Assembly: GCA_016839955.1 (NCBI GenBank)
Contig: JAEOTI010000502.1
Location: 1-13,113, forward strand
Direction of reading: 5' to 3'
DNA length: 13,113 bases
Source of the DNA: Candidatus Hodarchaeota archaeon
GTDB taxonomy: Archaea > Asgardarchaeota > Heimdallarchaeia > Hodarchaeales > YT1-057
Both the position numbers and the translations under genes were made by a program. Below the pieces are notes generated by a model, which was not told the DNA's origin, searched no databases, and saw nothing but the letters and a program-made list of their open reading frames with translations. Positions 7,287 to 13,113 of this stretch are shown piece by piece; the stretch's first letter is position 1; each line of letters begins with the position of its first letter.

Positions 7287-7375
7287 AAAAAGGCAGAAGG
7301 GATTGAGAGGAATGTCCAAATTGAATGAAAGACTCACCTGAAAAATTTTGCCCCCTTTTACAGTGGTGAAAAATC

Positions 7376-7392
7376 AAAAAAAGTATATTTTA
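7376..7392 (+). promoter_or_regulatory. BRE/TATA promoter of the 152-aa gene
   Basis: AAAAAAAG followed by TATATTTTA. A 19-base stretch covering it is identical to the promoter at 10528-10546. A start site about 25 bases downstream falls near 7410, which excludes the ATG at 7404 as the translation start and supports the ATG at 7422. Confidence 0.6.
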
Positions 7393-7421
7393 ACCCAAAT
7401 AATATGATAGAAGGAATAAAA

Positions 7422-7880
7422 ATGAAATTCGCCATAATCATAACAATAAATTGGAAAATGATCAAAAAAGGTAGGATTGTCGCTGAATTACATCGTGCAA
7501 TTTATCTTCTGCTTAGAGAAACAGCACGTAGTACAGATGACTTTATGAATCAACTATTATCTGAATCACCATATTTAGATTCCGAAGCATGTCTTGAAGT
7601 GGAGGTAGAGGCAAGTTCTGTATTTTCAAAATGTAATGTAAGGAATGGGAAGGGGAGTGCATCAGAACGAAGAGAATATTCAATGGTATTTGTGTGTCAA
7701 ACCTACCATGAATTTCCAAATGAAGAAACACTTGTTCAAGAGTTTTGTACAAAGACAAAAGAAAAGTTTATCGAGATTTTTAAGAGAAATCTGAAGAAAG
7801 AGTTTGATTCAGAGCGAGTAAGAAAATATAATCTAAATCAATATGTAAAGGAAATTTCTTATAAAAAAATCAATAATTAA
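7422..7880 (+). CDS. Unknown 152-aa protein
   Basis: The ATG at 7422 has GAAGGA seven bases upstream and lies correctly behind the TATA box; the in-frame ATG at 7404 sits too close to the promoter. The protein starts MKFAIIITINWKMIKKGRIV (a strand, not a membrane anchor). It continues with a helix (ELHRAIYLLLRETARS) and an acidic segment with two strands (ACLEVEVEASSVF, then EYSMVFVCQTY). It ends in a long basic helix (FCTKTKEKFIEIFKRNLKKEF). The order suggests a small alpha/beta domain. There is no known motif and I do not recognise it. A strong hairpin follows two bases after its stop. Confidence 0.7.
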   Translation: MKFAIIITINWKMIKKGRIVAELHRAIYLLLRETARSTDDFMNQLLSESPYLDSEACLEVEVEASSVFSKCNVRNGKGSASERREYSMVFVCQTYHEFPNEETLVQEFCTKTKEKFIEIFKRNLKKEFDSERVRKYNLNQYVKEISYKKINN

Positions 7881-7881
7881 T

Positions 7882-7937
7882 AGGGGAACCTTATTTCGGC
7901 TCCTCCAACGATCTGTGATTGAATAATCGGTTCCCCT
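7882..7937 (+). terminator. Strong hairpin in the 3' untranslated region
   Basis: AGGGGAACC (7882-7890) pairs perfectly with GGTTCCCCT (7929-7937). TTATT (7891-7895) also pairs with AATAA (7922-7926), leaving a two-base bulge. The loop of 26 bases contains CTCCTCC, the complement of Shine-Dalgarno sequences. A pyrimidine-rich run (CCTGCCTTTTATTCTTTCACC) follows. It begins one base after the stop codon of the 152-aa gene, so a terminator or 3'-end stabiliser is most likely; a small structured RNA is an alternative. Confidence 0.5.
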
Positions 7938-8360
7938 CCTGCCTTTTATTCTTTCACCTCTTCTCCTCTAAGATTAGGTGATGTAAGAAAATGACAGAAA
8001 ATCCAAGCGATAAAATCCTTCTTCAACAATTATTCTGGAACCTAAAGCATATAAGTACCAGATTGTAATGCTGATCATAAAACATTATTTTTGGTGTCTT
8101 GTATTCTAATCCGATAGTTAGCCCCCAGGATGTTCTCTGCCGATTGATCACTATTTACGAATATTTTTATACTTTTCAAAACCTAACCAACGTGTAATGT
8201 AAGACTACAATTAGAATTTCAGTTGACTTGTCTTAACTTTCAGGAACCTCTCTCCGTGGGGAGTTAAGAAGCAATTATAGCTTTGTTTTATTGGAACACT
8301 ATAAATCTCTTTATTGAATAATCAAACCCAAATGCGACTCAATGTACATTCAATTAGTGA
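7938..8360. other. Gene-poor stretch with a micro-frame and an inverted repeat
   Basis: No confident gene. A 25-codon plus-strand frame (7991-8068, MTENPSDKILLQQLFWNLKH onwards) has GGTGAT eight bases before its ATG, so it has a usable RBS, but no recognisable product. Its first codons coincide with the 22-base repeat at 7994-8015. A 7-bp inverted repeat, CTTAACT (8232-8238) and AGTTAAG (8262-8268), lies about 95 bases beyond the end of the minus-strand gene at 8361 and might form part of its 3' end. Confidence 0.3.
7994..8015 (+). repeat. 22-bp exact direct repeat, copy 1
   Basis: This stretch (starting ACAGAAAATCC and ending GCGATAAAA) is identical to 10715-10736, where it is the 3' end and stop codon of the 41-aa NP-repeat gene. 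The flanks do not match. An exact 22-base match is not expected by chance in 13 kb. Confidence 0.7.
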
Positions 8361-9776
8361 TCAGGTATCTTGGAATTTCTTTGTAATTTTATATGTTTCT
8401 AAAATAATACTTGTTGGACAGAATTCATCTTTATGGAGTGTATCATTCCTAGCCTTTCTAAACCTATGTAACTGCCGGATTGTATCTTCTTCGTAGATCT
8501 TCTCTTTCTTCGCTTTATTAAGTAGTGTACGAAGATCAACATTTGTATCACTGATATTTAAGCGTGATCTTAATTTTTGTTCAAGTTGTATTGAGAGAAA
8601 GGATACTAAAGATTTTCGTTGATGTTTGGTTATTGGTAAACCTTTATGTAAATCTGCAAGTAATTCTTCTTCAGAAATATCAGCAGAAATTTTGATAATC
8701 CCCTTTACTAGGTCTTTTAGATAAACCATTTTTGTTTGTGATGCTATAGCAATTTGTTCATCTGGGTCTTTGATTAAATCAATAAATTGCACTATAGCTT
8801 TTTCTGGTTCGATAGGAGAATAACTGTCAATTACTCCTGTTCGAAATTCAGCTGACAATTTAGTATCAAAAATCAGTTCAAAAATGAATTCGTCATTCTT
8901 TGAGAATAGTCTTCCTAGCTCATACCCAAACGAGCCAGCAATTGTTTTCACTTGTTCCTTATCTCTAAAATCATCAATTAATTTCCGAGATAGTTCATAA
9001 TCTGAATCTGCTAAATGACGGACTAAATTAGGTAAGAATCCTACTGAGAATTTATTCTTTAAATATTCATCTACTAAAAAATCCTTAGATATCAGACCTT
9101 TCACATTTATCGAAGAAAGTGTCCAGAAAATTAACTCCTTCCGACTTTTAATAAAACTTTCATTGAAAGAATTATCCTCGCTAGTGAACATGTTTAATAG
9201 GGGAGGAATAAGAATTTTTGGAGGGATGTCTAACGCGATTTTTTGCCAATATTTTTTATCACCCGATGACAAATAGAAAAAACTAATGACTTCAGGAAGA
9301 ACCAACTCAGGGTATTCTGTTACATATTCTAACCTCAATGCATTCCTAGCTATTATATCTGTATTATAAAGATTAACCAGATACGATTCTTCTTTTTGAA
9401 CATCGTTCCCTTGTTCTCTCTCCTCCTGTATCCATTTCCTCATTAATATGAAAATATACTCAAGTGTGATCGTAGGATATTCTTTTGGATGTGAACCATG
9501 ATGAAGAATAGTTTTACCTAAATCTGATCCACTATGCCCACCACTTAAATCACTTGATAAATAATACATTTTCACGTCATTATAGACACGATTAAGGAAT
9601 TGGAAATCAGGGAGATAAGTAGATTCTTCTAAAATGAATTTTAATAGTCTTTGATTAAAATCCCTTCCTTTTACCGCTTCGTGATAAAAGATATGCTGTA
9701 AAAAGCTATCTACCTTAATTTTGAGTAGGGGGTCATCATTAGAGAATTTTATCTCTCGTAAAGTCTTCTCGTTCAT
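8361..9776 (-). CDS. Helical-repeat protein with C-terminal HEPN-type RNase motif
   Basis: A 471-aa protein. The ATG at 9776 has GAGGAG nine bases upstream. Residues 1-380 are almost entirely helical, with HEAT-like helix pairs (for example PELVLPEVISFFYL, then PPKILIPPLLNMF). There is a Gly/His-rich loop at 79-96 (GGHSGSD, then HHGSH). Residues about 390-470 look like a HEPN domain: an IQLEQKLRSRL helix, a DLRTLLNKAKK helix, then RKARNDTLHKD. In the last, R443 and H448 fit the R-x4-H motif (with N after R) of HEPN ribonucleases. HEPN proteins act as RNA-cleaving toxins or defence effectors. The gene is divergent from the winged-helix gene at 9933. The HEPN call rests on motif and helix order; a helical-repeat sensor domain is inferred. 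Confidence 0.7.
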   Translation of the reverse strand: MNEKTLREIKFSNDDPLLKIKVDSFLQHIFYHEAVKGRDFNQRLLKFILEESTYLPDFQFLNRVYNDVKMYYLSSDLSGGHSGSDLGKTILHHGSHPKEYPTITLEYIFILMRKWIQEEREQGNDVQKEESYLVNLYNTDIIARNALRLEYVTEYPELVLPEVISFFYLSSGDKKYWQKIALDIPPKILIPPLLNMFTSEDNSFNESFIKSRKELIFWTLSSINVKGLISKDFLVDEYLKNKFSVGFLPNLVRHLADSDYELSRKLIDDFRDKEQVKTIAGSFGYELGRLFSKNDEFIFELIFDTKLSAEFRTGVIDSYSPIEPEKAIVQFIDLIKDPDEQIAIASQTKMVYLKDLVKGIIKISADISEEELLADLHKGLPITKHQRKSLVSFLSIQLEQKLRSRLNISDTNVDLRTLLNKAKKEKIYEEDTIRQLHRFRKARNDTLHKDEFCPTSIILETYKITKKFQDT

Positions 9777-9932
9777 AAAATTCTTCTCCTCTAAGAATTT
9801 TTGAGGTGGCTGGTATAATATTGTTAGTTATAATTAAAAAGTGTGTTTATAGGCATATTTCTAATAATCAATCTTGTATGATTGACTTGTTTCATTACTA
9901 AATAGGGAAAAAAAAGGGGAAAGGGGAGTAGA

Positions 9933-10461
9933 TGGAGGAAAAAACTAGTATTCACTAGCTATTGGTTATTTTCCTTGGCAATCAGAATACACTCATGAAG
10001 CTTTTGATATTTCCATCTTATCAGAGGGAATAACTTCTCAAAATGTTGCTGAATTCATCTCTATTAATGAAATTGGCACACCAGCAACAAGAACAAATCA
10101 ATTTGCTGAATTAAAAGAAGCTGGAATAGTCAAAAAAGTAGGGGATGTTTATGTCATTGATAAGAGAGGATTAATCTTTGCAGCTACTTACGATTATTAT
10201 ATTGAAAACACATGGAGTGTTATTGATCTTAAGAAAGAGCTGAAAAAGAAGAAAACAGTTGCAGAAATGGTTGAAATTTTAAGAGAAATACAACCAATAG
10301 ATTGTAATATGGAGGAGATTTTATCGGTTGTAAGCACTGTCGATGGGGAAGAAAGTGTATTCCTGTTGAATGAATTTCTTGAATCTATATTGAATAAGCC
10401 AAATTGTTATCAAATTTATTTGGCTTTGAGTACACAAGCAGAAGAGGATTATCTGTTTTAG
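9933..10461 (+). pseudogene. Winged-helix protein gene with a disrupted 5' end
   Basis: A long frame runs from about 9961 to TAG at 10461, with no ATG, GTG or TTG until 10267. The part before 10267 is clearly coding: FDISILSEGITSQNVAEFIS, then RTNQFAELKEAGIVKKVGD, VYVIDKRGLI, a winged helix-turn-helix ending in a beta wing. A helical C-terminal half follows (KELKKKKTVAEMVEILREI, then ESVFLLNEFLESIL). A good start exists in another frame: ATG at 9933 behind GGGGAG, coding MEEKTSIH before a TAG near 9957. Joining the two gives about 175 residues, so a single-base frameshift (mutation, assembly error or programmed shift) is the simplest reading. Role: probable DNA-binding regulator, possibly of the divergent HEPN gene. 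Confidence 0.55.
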
Positions 10462-10464
10462 ATC

Positions 10465-10479
10465 GTTTTACTTTTTGTC
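10465..10479 (+). terminator. T-rich tract after the winged-helix gene
   Basis: GTTTTACTTTTTGTC follows four bases after the stop and precedes the next promoter, so it fits a simple archaeal terminator. Position and base content are the only support. Confidence 0.35.
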
Positions 10480-10528
10480 TGAATAATACAATTTTCATTA
10501 TAAAACTCCAATATTAACATCTTAATAC

Positions 10529-10545
10529 AAAAAAAGTATATTTTA
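10529..10545 (+). promoter_or_regulatory. BRE/TATA promoter of the NP-peptide/PIN pair
   Basis: AAAAAAAG followed by TATATTTTA, identical over 19 bases to the promoter at 7375-7393. A start site near 10565-10570 would leave a leader of about 40 bases before the 41-aa gene. No separate promoter is visible for the PIN gene, so this is likely the promoter for both. Confidence 0.6.
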
Positions 10546-10608
10546 AATAATATTCAATAATGAAGTAATGTACTAGATTTTCAAGATTTAACCCAATTGG
10601 TGAGATAA

Positions 10609-10734
10609 ATGGCTAAGAATAAAGGTAGCAATCAAAGAGCAAACGTTAAAAATCCTATGAACAAAAGTTTCAAAGCAGATCGCAATAACAGAGCGAATCA
10701 AAAGAATCCTACGCACAGAAAATCCAAGCGATAA
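10609..10734 (+). CDS. 41-aa basic NP-repeat protein
   Basis: An ATG with GGTGAG four bases upstream opens 41 codons: MAKNKGSNQRANVKNP, then MNKSFKADR, then NNRANQKNP, then THRKSKR. It is strongly basic and has no hydrophobic core, so it is probably unstructured or a nucleic-acid or protein-binding peptide. It contains two copies of an (S/N)NxRANxxNP motif. The tail of the LRR protein (SDQRSDVMNPNN, then DNRANQLNPKHP, ending SSRGKK) is clearly homologous over nearly its whole length, which argues that this is a real gene. It lies 48 bases before the PIN gene, downstream of a good promoter, so the two are likely co-transcribed. An antitoxin, adaptor or tag role is only speculation. Confidence 0.7.
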   Translation: MAKNKGSNQRANVKNPMNKSFKADRNNRANQKNPTHRKSKR

Positions 10735-10736
10735 AA
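10715..10736 (+). repeat. 22-bp exact direct repeat, copy 2
   Basis: Identical to 7994-8015. Here it encodes the last codons (RKSKR) and stop of the 41-aa gene. The other copy lies in a gene-poor stretch and is read in another frame there. Confidence 0.7.
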
Positions 10737-10782
10737 AATTTGCGATTAATTGATATTTTTCGAGAAGATTGGTGATTTTCGA

Positions 10783-12897
10783 ATGTCGAGGGAATTAGAA
10801 ACATTACTAAAAATATCACAGATAGTTCTAGGAGAGAATAATATTGCTTTGCGAGAGGATGTCTATTGTAATTTAATAATGGCCATATTGAGTTCTAAGG
10901 ATCAGATGACCTTCGAAGAGATTCGTGACTGCATTTGCAAGGATTTAGGTCTTCAAACGATCCCTGACAGATTAATTAATGACCCTTTAGAAAGAATGGT
11001 TGAGAAAAAAGAAGTAATAGTGATTAAAATTGAAGGTTTGAAAAAATATTTTCTAGGAAAAGATTTAACAAAAAAAATTACTATACTTCAAGACAACTTC
11101 TTAGATAAAAGGAATTCAGCATTAAGAACATTAGAAAGTTTTTTTCGAGAAAAGTCAGGAAAAAAAATTTCGAGAAAATTCAGAAAAAAACTAAAAAATG
11201 AATTTGATAGGTTATTAGGGTTATTATTTTACAAAAAGGGGGTTGATTGTGCGAACTCTATAATGAGTGGTTCAGGAGTAATACCAGAAGCGTTGTTATC
11301 TTCAATTGAGGGTACAGCTGAAAATATTGATGAGATTGAAATATCAGCTGTTGACAAGATTAGTTTTCGTAATCTAAATCCTTTGCAAAGAGAGATAATA
11401 AGTTGTATTCGAGATAAAAATGAAGAATTTGCAAGTTACCTTTTTTCACTTGCACAAAGTTACTATTTAATTCAAGCACTTCATATTGATCCTGAATGTC
11501 AACAATTTTGCCTTGCTTCCTTACAAAACAAAAAGATTTATCTAGATACCAATTGTATTTTATATTTATTCATTGATGATCCTGAAAAGTCCGAAGCTAT
11601 AAGAGAGACTGTAATGTTATCAAAGGATCTTGGAGTCAGGATGTATTATACTCAGGAGACAAAAAATGAGTATTTACAATTAATAAAACATTGGAAATCT
11701 CAATATTCTTCATTTTCACCCATGCCCTATTCAAGGTTTCAAAAAATACAAAATATAGTAAGGACTCAACTATTGGCTGATTTCACACGAAAGCATTCTA
11801 TAAATCCTAAACTGACCTGGAATGGATATTTCATACGTCTGGAGATGTTTGATAGCCTTATAGAGCATTTTGCGACTCTTGATGAAACTTCACATCCAAC
11901 AATATATGATACAATAACCTTTAATAGATTACAGGAAATTATTCATATTGAAGCTCCAAGTAAAAGCGTTCCAGTTCAAAGACATGATGCTTACCATATT
12001 CTTTTTATTGAAAAGATAAGAAATGAAACTAAAAGTGATTATCTCGGCCCCTCTTGTTGGTTTTTAACATTTGATAGATCCCTAGACACTGTAGAAAAGG
12101 AAATTTTCACAGATAAAAATAGAATCCCTTATTCTATACTTGTTGATCAATGGTTAGCTATTATTTCTCCATTAATAGCTCCTAGAATTCCTGGTAGAAA
12201 ACCTGAAGTGACTTTTTCAAAACTATTTGTTTCATCTCTCCCCATTTTTGGGGATTTAATAGAGGAAAGGGATATAGTTATCTCACATGGGGATTGGATG
12301 GACACAACTGACTTAGAAATTTCAGATATTGCGGAAATATACGGAGACAAAAGAACTCGGGAAATCCTTCGCAAAGTATGGGATGAACCTGAAAAAATAC
12401 ATGAAATTCAAGAATTTATCAACAAAGAACTCAAAATAGTTGCTGAAACTATAGTTGATCAAAAAGTACAGTCTCAGAAGGCTACAATTGGGCAATTACA
12501 AAGACAATTAGATTCTTTAGAAGAAAAAGACAAAGCTACGTCTCATCAGATAAAATCCATGATTCAGATAATAGATAATGATGCAACGCGTTTTGCAAAA
12601 AAAAGAGTAAAAATGTATAAGTTATCATTTGGTGTGGTAATAGCTGCTTTCTTGATAATTATCCCAATTCTATGTATTCTGATTTTACCAACTAATGATT
12701 TAATTAGTCTGATTATTGGATTACTGTTAAATATTTTTTCCGTTGTTATTTTCGGATTAGTTGATTTTTATACAAATCTGGGTATCATAAATGCTCAAGG
12801 ATGGTGGGAAAGTAGAGAAAAAAATTTGTACAATAAACAAAAACAGGATTTGTTAAATAAATATAAGTTAAAAATTCAGACCAAGAAGCCCAAATAG
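10783..12897 (+). CDS. Membrane-anchored PIN-domain protein
   Basis: The ATG at 10783 has a perfect GGTGAT six bases upstream, so 704 aa; a TTG at 10750 would add 11 residues without an RBS. Residues about 20-95 are helical and may be a winged helix. Residues 250-440 form a PIN domain: KKIYLDTNCILYLF (D255), YYTQETKNEYLQLI (E296), RHDAYHILFIEKI (D402) and CWFLTFDRSLD (D431), so the four acidic residues that bind metal in PIN ribonucleases are all present. A long insertion separates the second and third. A coiled coil (about 555-600) leads to two membrane helices (about 615-635 and 638-660) and a basic cytosolic tail. A ribonuclease held at the membrane is the natural reading. PIN proteins are usually toxins with a small antitoxin, and the upstream 41-aa protein is the candidate partner. 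Confidence 0.82.
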   Translation: MSRELETLLKISQIVLGENNIALREDVYCNLIMAILSSKDQMTFEEIRDCICKDLGLQTIPDRLINDPLERMVEKKEVIVIKIEGLKKYFLGKDLTKKITILQDNFLDKRNSALRTLESFFREKSGKKISRKFRKKLKNEFDRLLGLLFYKKGVDCANSIMSGSGVIPEALLSSIEGTAENIDEIEISAVDKISFRNLNPLQREIISCIRDKNEEFASYLFSLAQSYYLIQALHIDPECQQFCLASLQNKKIYLDTNCILYLFIDDPEKSEAIRETVMLSKDLGVRMYYTQETKNEYLQLIKHWKSQYSSFSPMPYSRFQKIQNIVRTQLLADFTRKHSINPKLTWNGYFIRLEMFDSLIEHFATLDETSHPTIYDTITFNRLQEIIHIEAPSKSVPVQRHDAYHILFIEKIRNETKSDYLGPSCWFLTFDRSLDTVEKEIFTDKNRIPYSILVDQWLAIISPLIAPRIPGRKPEVTFSKLFVSSLPIFGDLIEERDIVISHGDWMDTTDLEISDIAEIYGDKRTREILRKVWDEPEKIHEIQEFINKELKIVAETIVDQKVQSQKATIGQLQRQLDSLEEKDKATSHQIKSMIQIIDNDATRFAKKRVKMYKLSFGVVIAAFLIIIPILCILILPTNDLISLIIGLLLNIFSVVIFGLVDFYTNLGIINAQGWWESREKNLYNKQKQDLLNKYKLKIQTKKPK

Positions 12898-13060
12898 GCT
12901 GAAAGAATAAGACACCAAGAGGGAATCGCTTACCTATCTCAAAACAAGCAAAAAAAACGGCATTTTTAAGCGGGGCATGCTTGACAGTATATAATTTTCT
13001 TAATATAACCAACGAAAAACGACAGCATCGACTATCCAATTATGTCAAATTGTTGATTCA

Positions 13061-13108
13061 TTGTTACATATAGGTCAAATAAAGTTGTTACATATTAGTC
13101 AATTAAAG
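13061..13108 (+). repeat. Tandem 24-bp repeat at the right edge
   Basis: Two adjacent 24-base units (13061-13084 and 13085-13108) share TTGTTACATAT, GTCAA and TAAAG and differ at three positions. A weaker related stretch (ATGTCAAATTGTTG) lies just before. The array may continue past the window. It lies in non-coding sequence after the PIN gene. Confidence 0.65.
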
Positions 13109-13113
13109 TAGAT

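Noticed and set aside
5967..7338. 13-base word TGAAAGACTCACC ahead of two promoters (5967-5979 and 7326-7338)
   Set aside because: A 13-base match is expected about once by chance in a window this size, and the distance to the two TATA boxes differs.
8314..8496. 60-codon plus-strand frame at the end of the HEPN gene
   Set aside because: It is antisense to the conserved C-terminal HEPN codons and has no RBS or family feature.
10750..10782. TTG start for the PIN protein
   Set aside because: The ATG at 10783 has an ideally spaced GGTGAT, while the TTG has no RBS.
12785..13039. 84-codon minus-strand frame overlapping the end of the PIN gene
   Set aside because: Its overlap with the PIN protein's membrane and tail region explains its hydrophobic look, and it has no homology-like motif.
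1..13113. tRNA, rRNA, CRISPR arrays and transposases
   Set aside because: I looked for tRNA-like arms, regularly spaced repeats and DDE or serine/tyrosine recombinase motifs on both strands and found none.

Overview
The window is AT-rich and most likely archaeal. Several genes are preceded by BRE/TATA-type promoters: a run of A and G, then TATAAATA or TATATTTTA, about 25-40 bases ahead of the start. Ribosome-binding sites match the archaeal anti-SD (AAGGAG, AGGAGG, GGTGAT). One secreted protein ends in a membrane anchor with a basic tail. One cytosolic protein carries leucine-rich repeats of the IDL-x-PL type, which are abundant in Asgard archaea. An Asgard (Heimdallarchaeia-like) source is my best guess, but no marker gene in the window proves it. 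There are no rRNA, tRNA, CRISPR or transposase genes, and most proteins belong to poorly described accessory families.

Layout. Positions 1-154 hold the start of a minus-strand gene cut by the window edge. Positions 521-2932 are a minus-strand cluster, read right to left: a tRNA-guanine-transglycosylase-like (DpdA-like) enzyme, a Panacea/SocA-like small protein, and a three-helix membrane protein. The conventional start codon of the enzyme misses about 41 N-terminal residues; the frame continues to an ATT codon behind a perfect AAGGAG. Positions 3439-5924 are plus-strand: an unknown 128-aa protein, a membrane zinc-ribbon protein, a secreted anchored protein, a 58-aa secreted peptide overlapping it by ATGA, and a leucine-rich-repeat protein with an NP-rich tail. 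Positions 6039-7880 hold a PD-(D/E)xK nuclease-like protein and an unknown 152-aa protein, each with a clear promoter, followed by a strong hairpin. Positions 8361-9776 (minus) encode an all-helical protein ending in a HEPN-type RNase motif. It is divergent from a winged-helix gene (9933-10461) whose 5' end is out of frame. Positions 10609-12897 form a promoter-led pair: a 41-aa basic NP-repeat peptide and a 704-aa membrane-anchored PIN-domain protein.

How it may work together. A nucleobase-exchange enzyme, a Panacea-like protein, a PD-(D/E)xK nuclease-like protein, a HEPN protein and a PIN protein within 13 kb resemble a defence or toxin-antitoxin island; that is inference from families and proximity. 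The most unusual thread is a short repeated NP-rich peptide motif. It occurs as the C-terminal tail of the LRR protein and again as a free-standing 41-aa gene directly ahead of the membrane PIN protein. A 22-bp exact copy of the end of that small gene also lies in the gene-poor stretch near position 8000.
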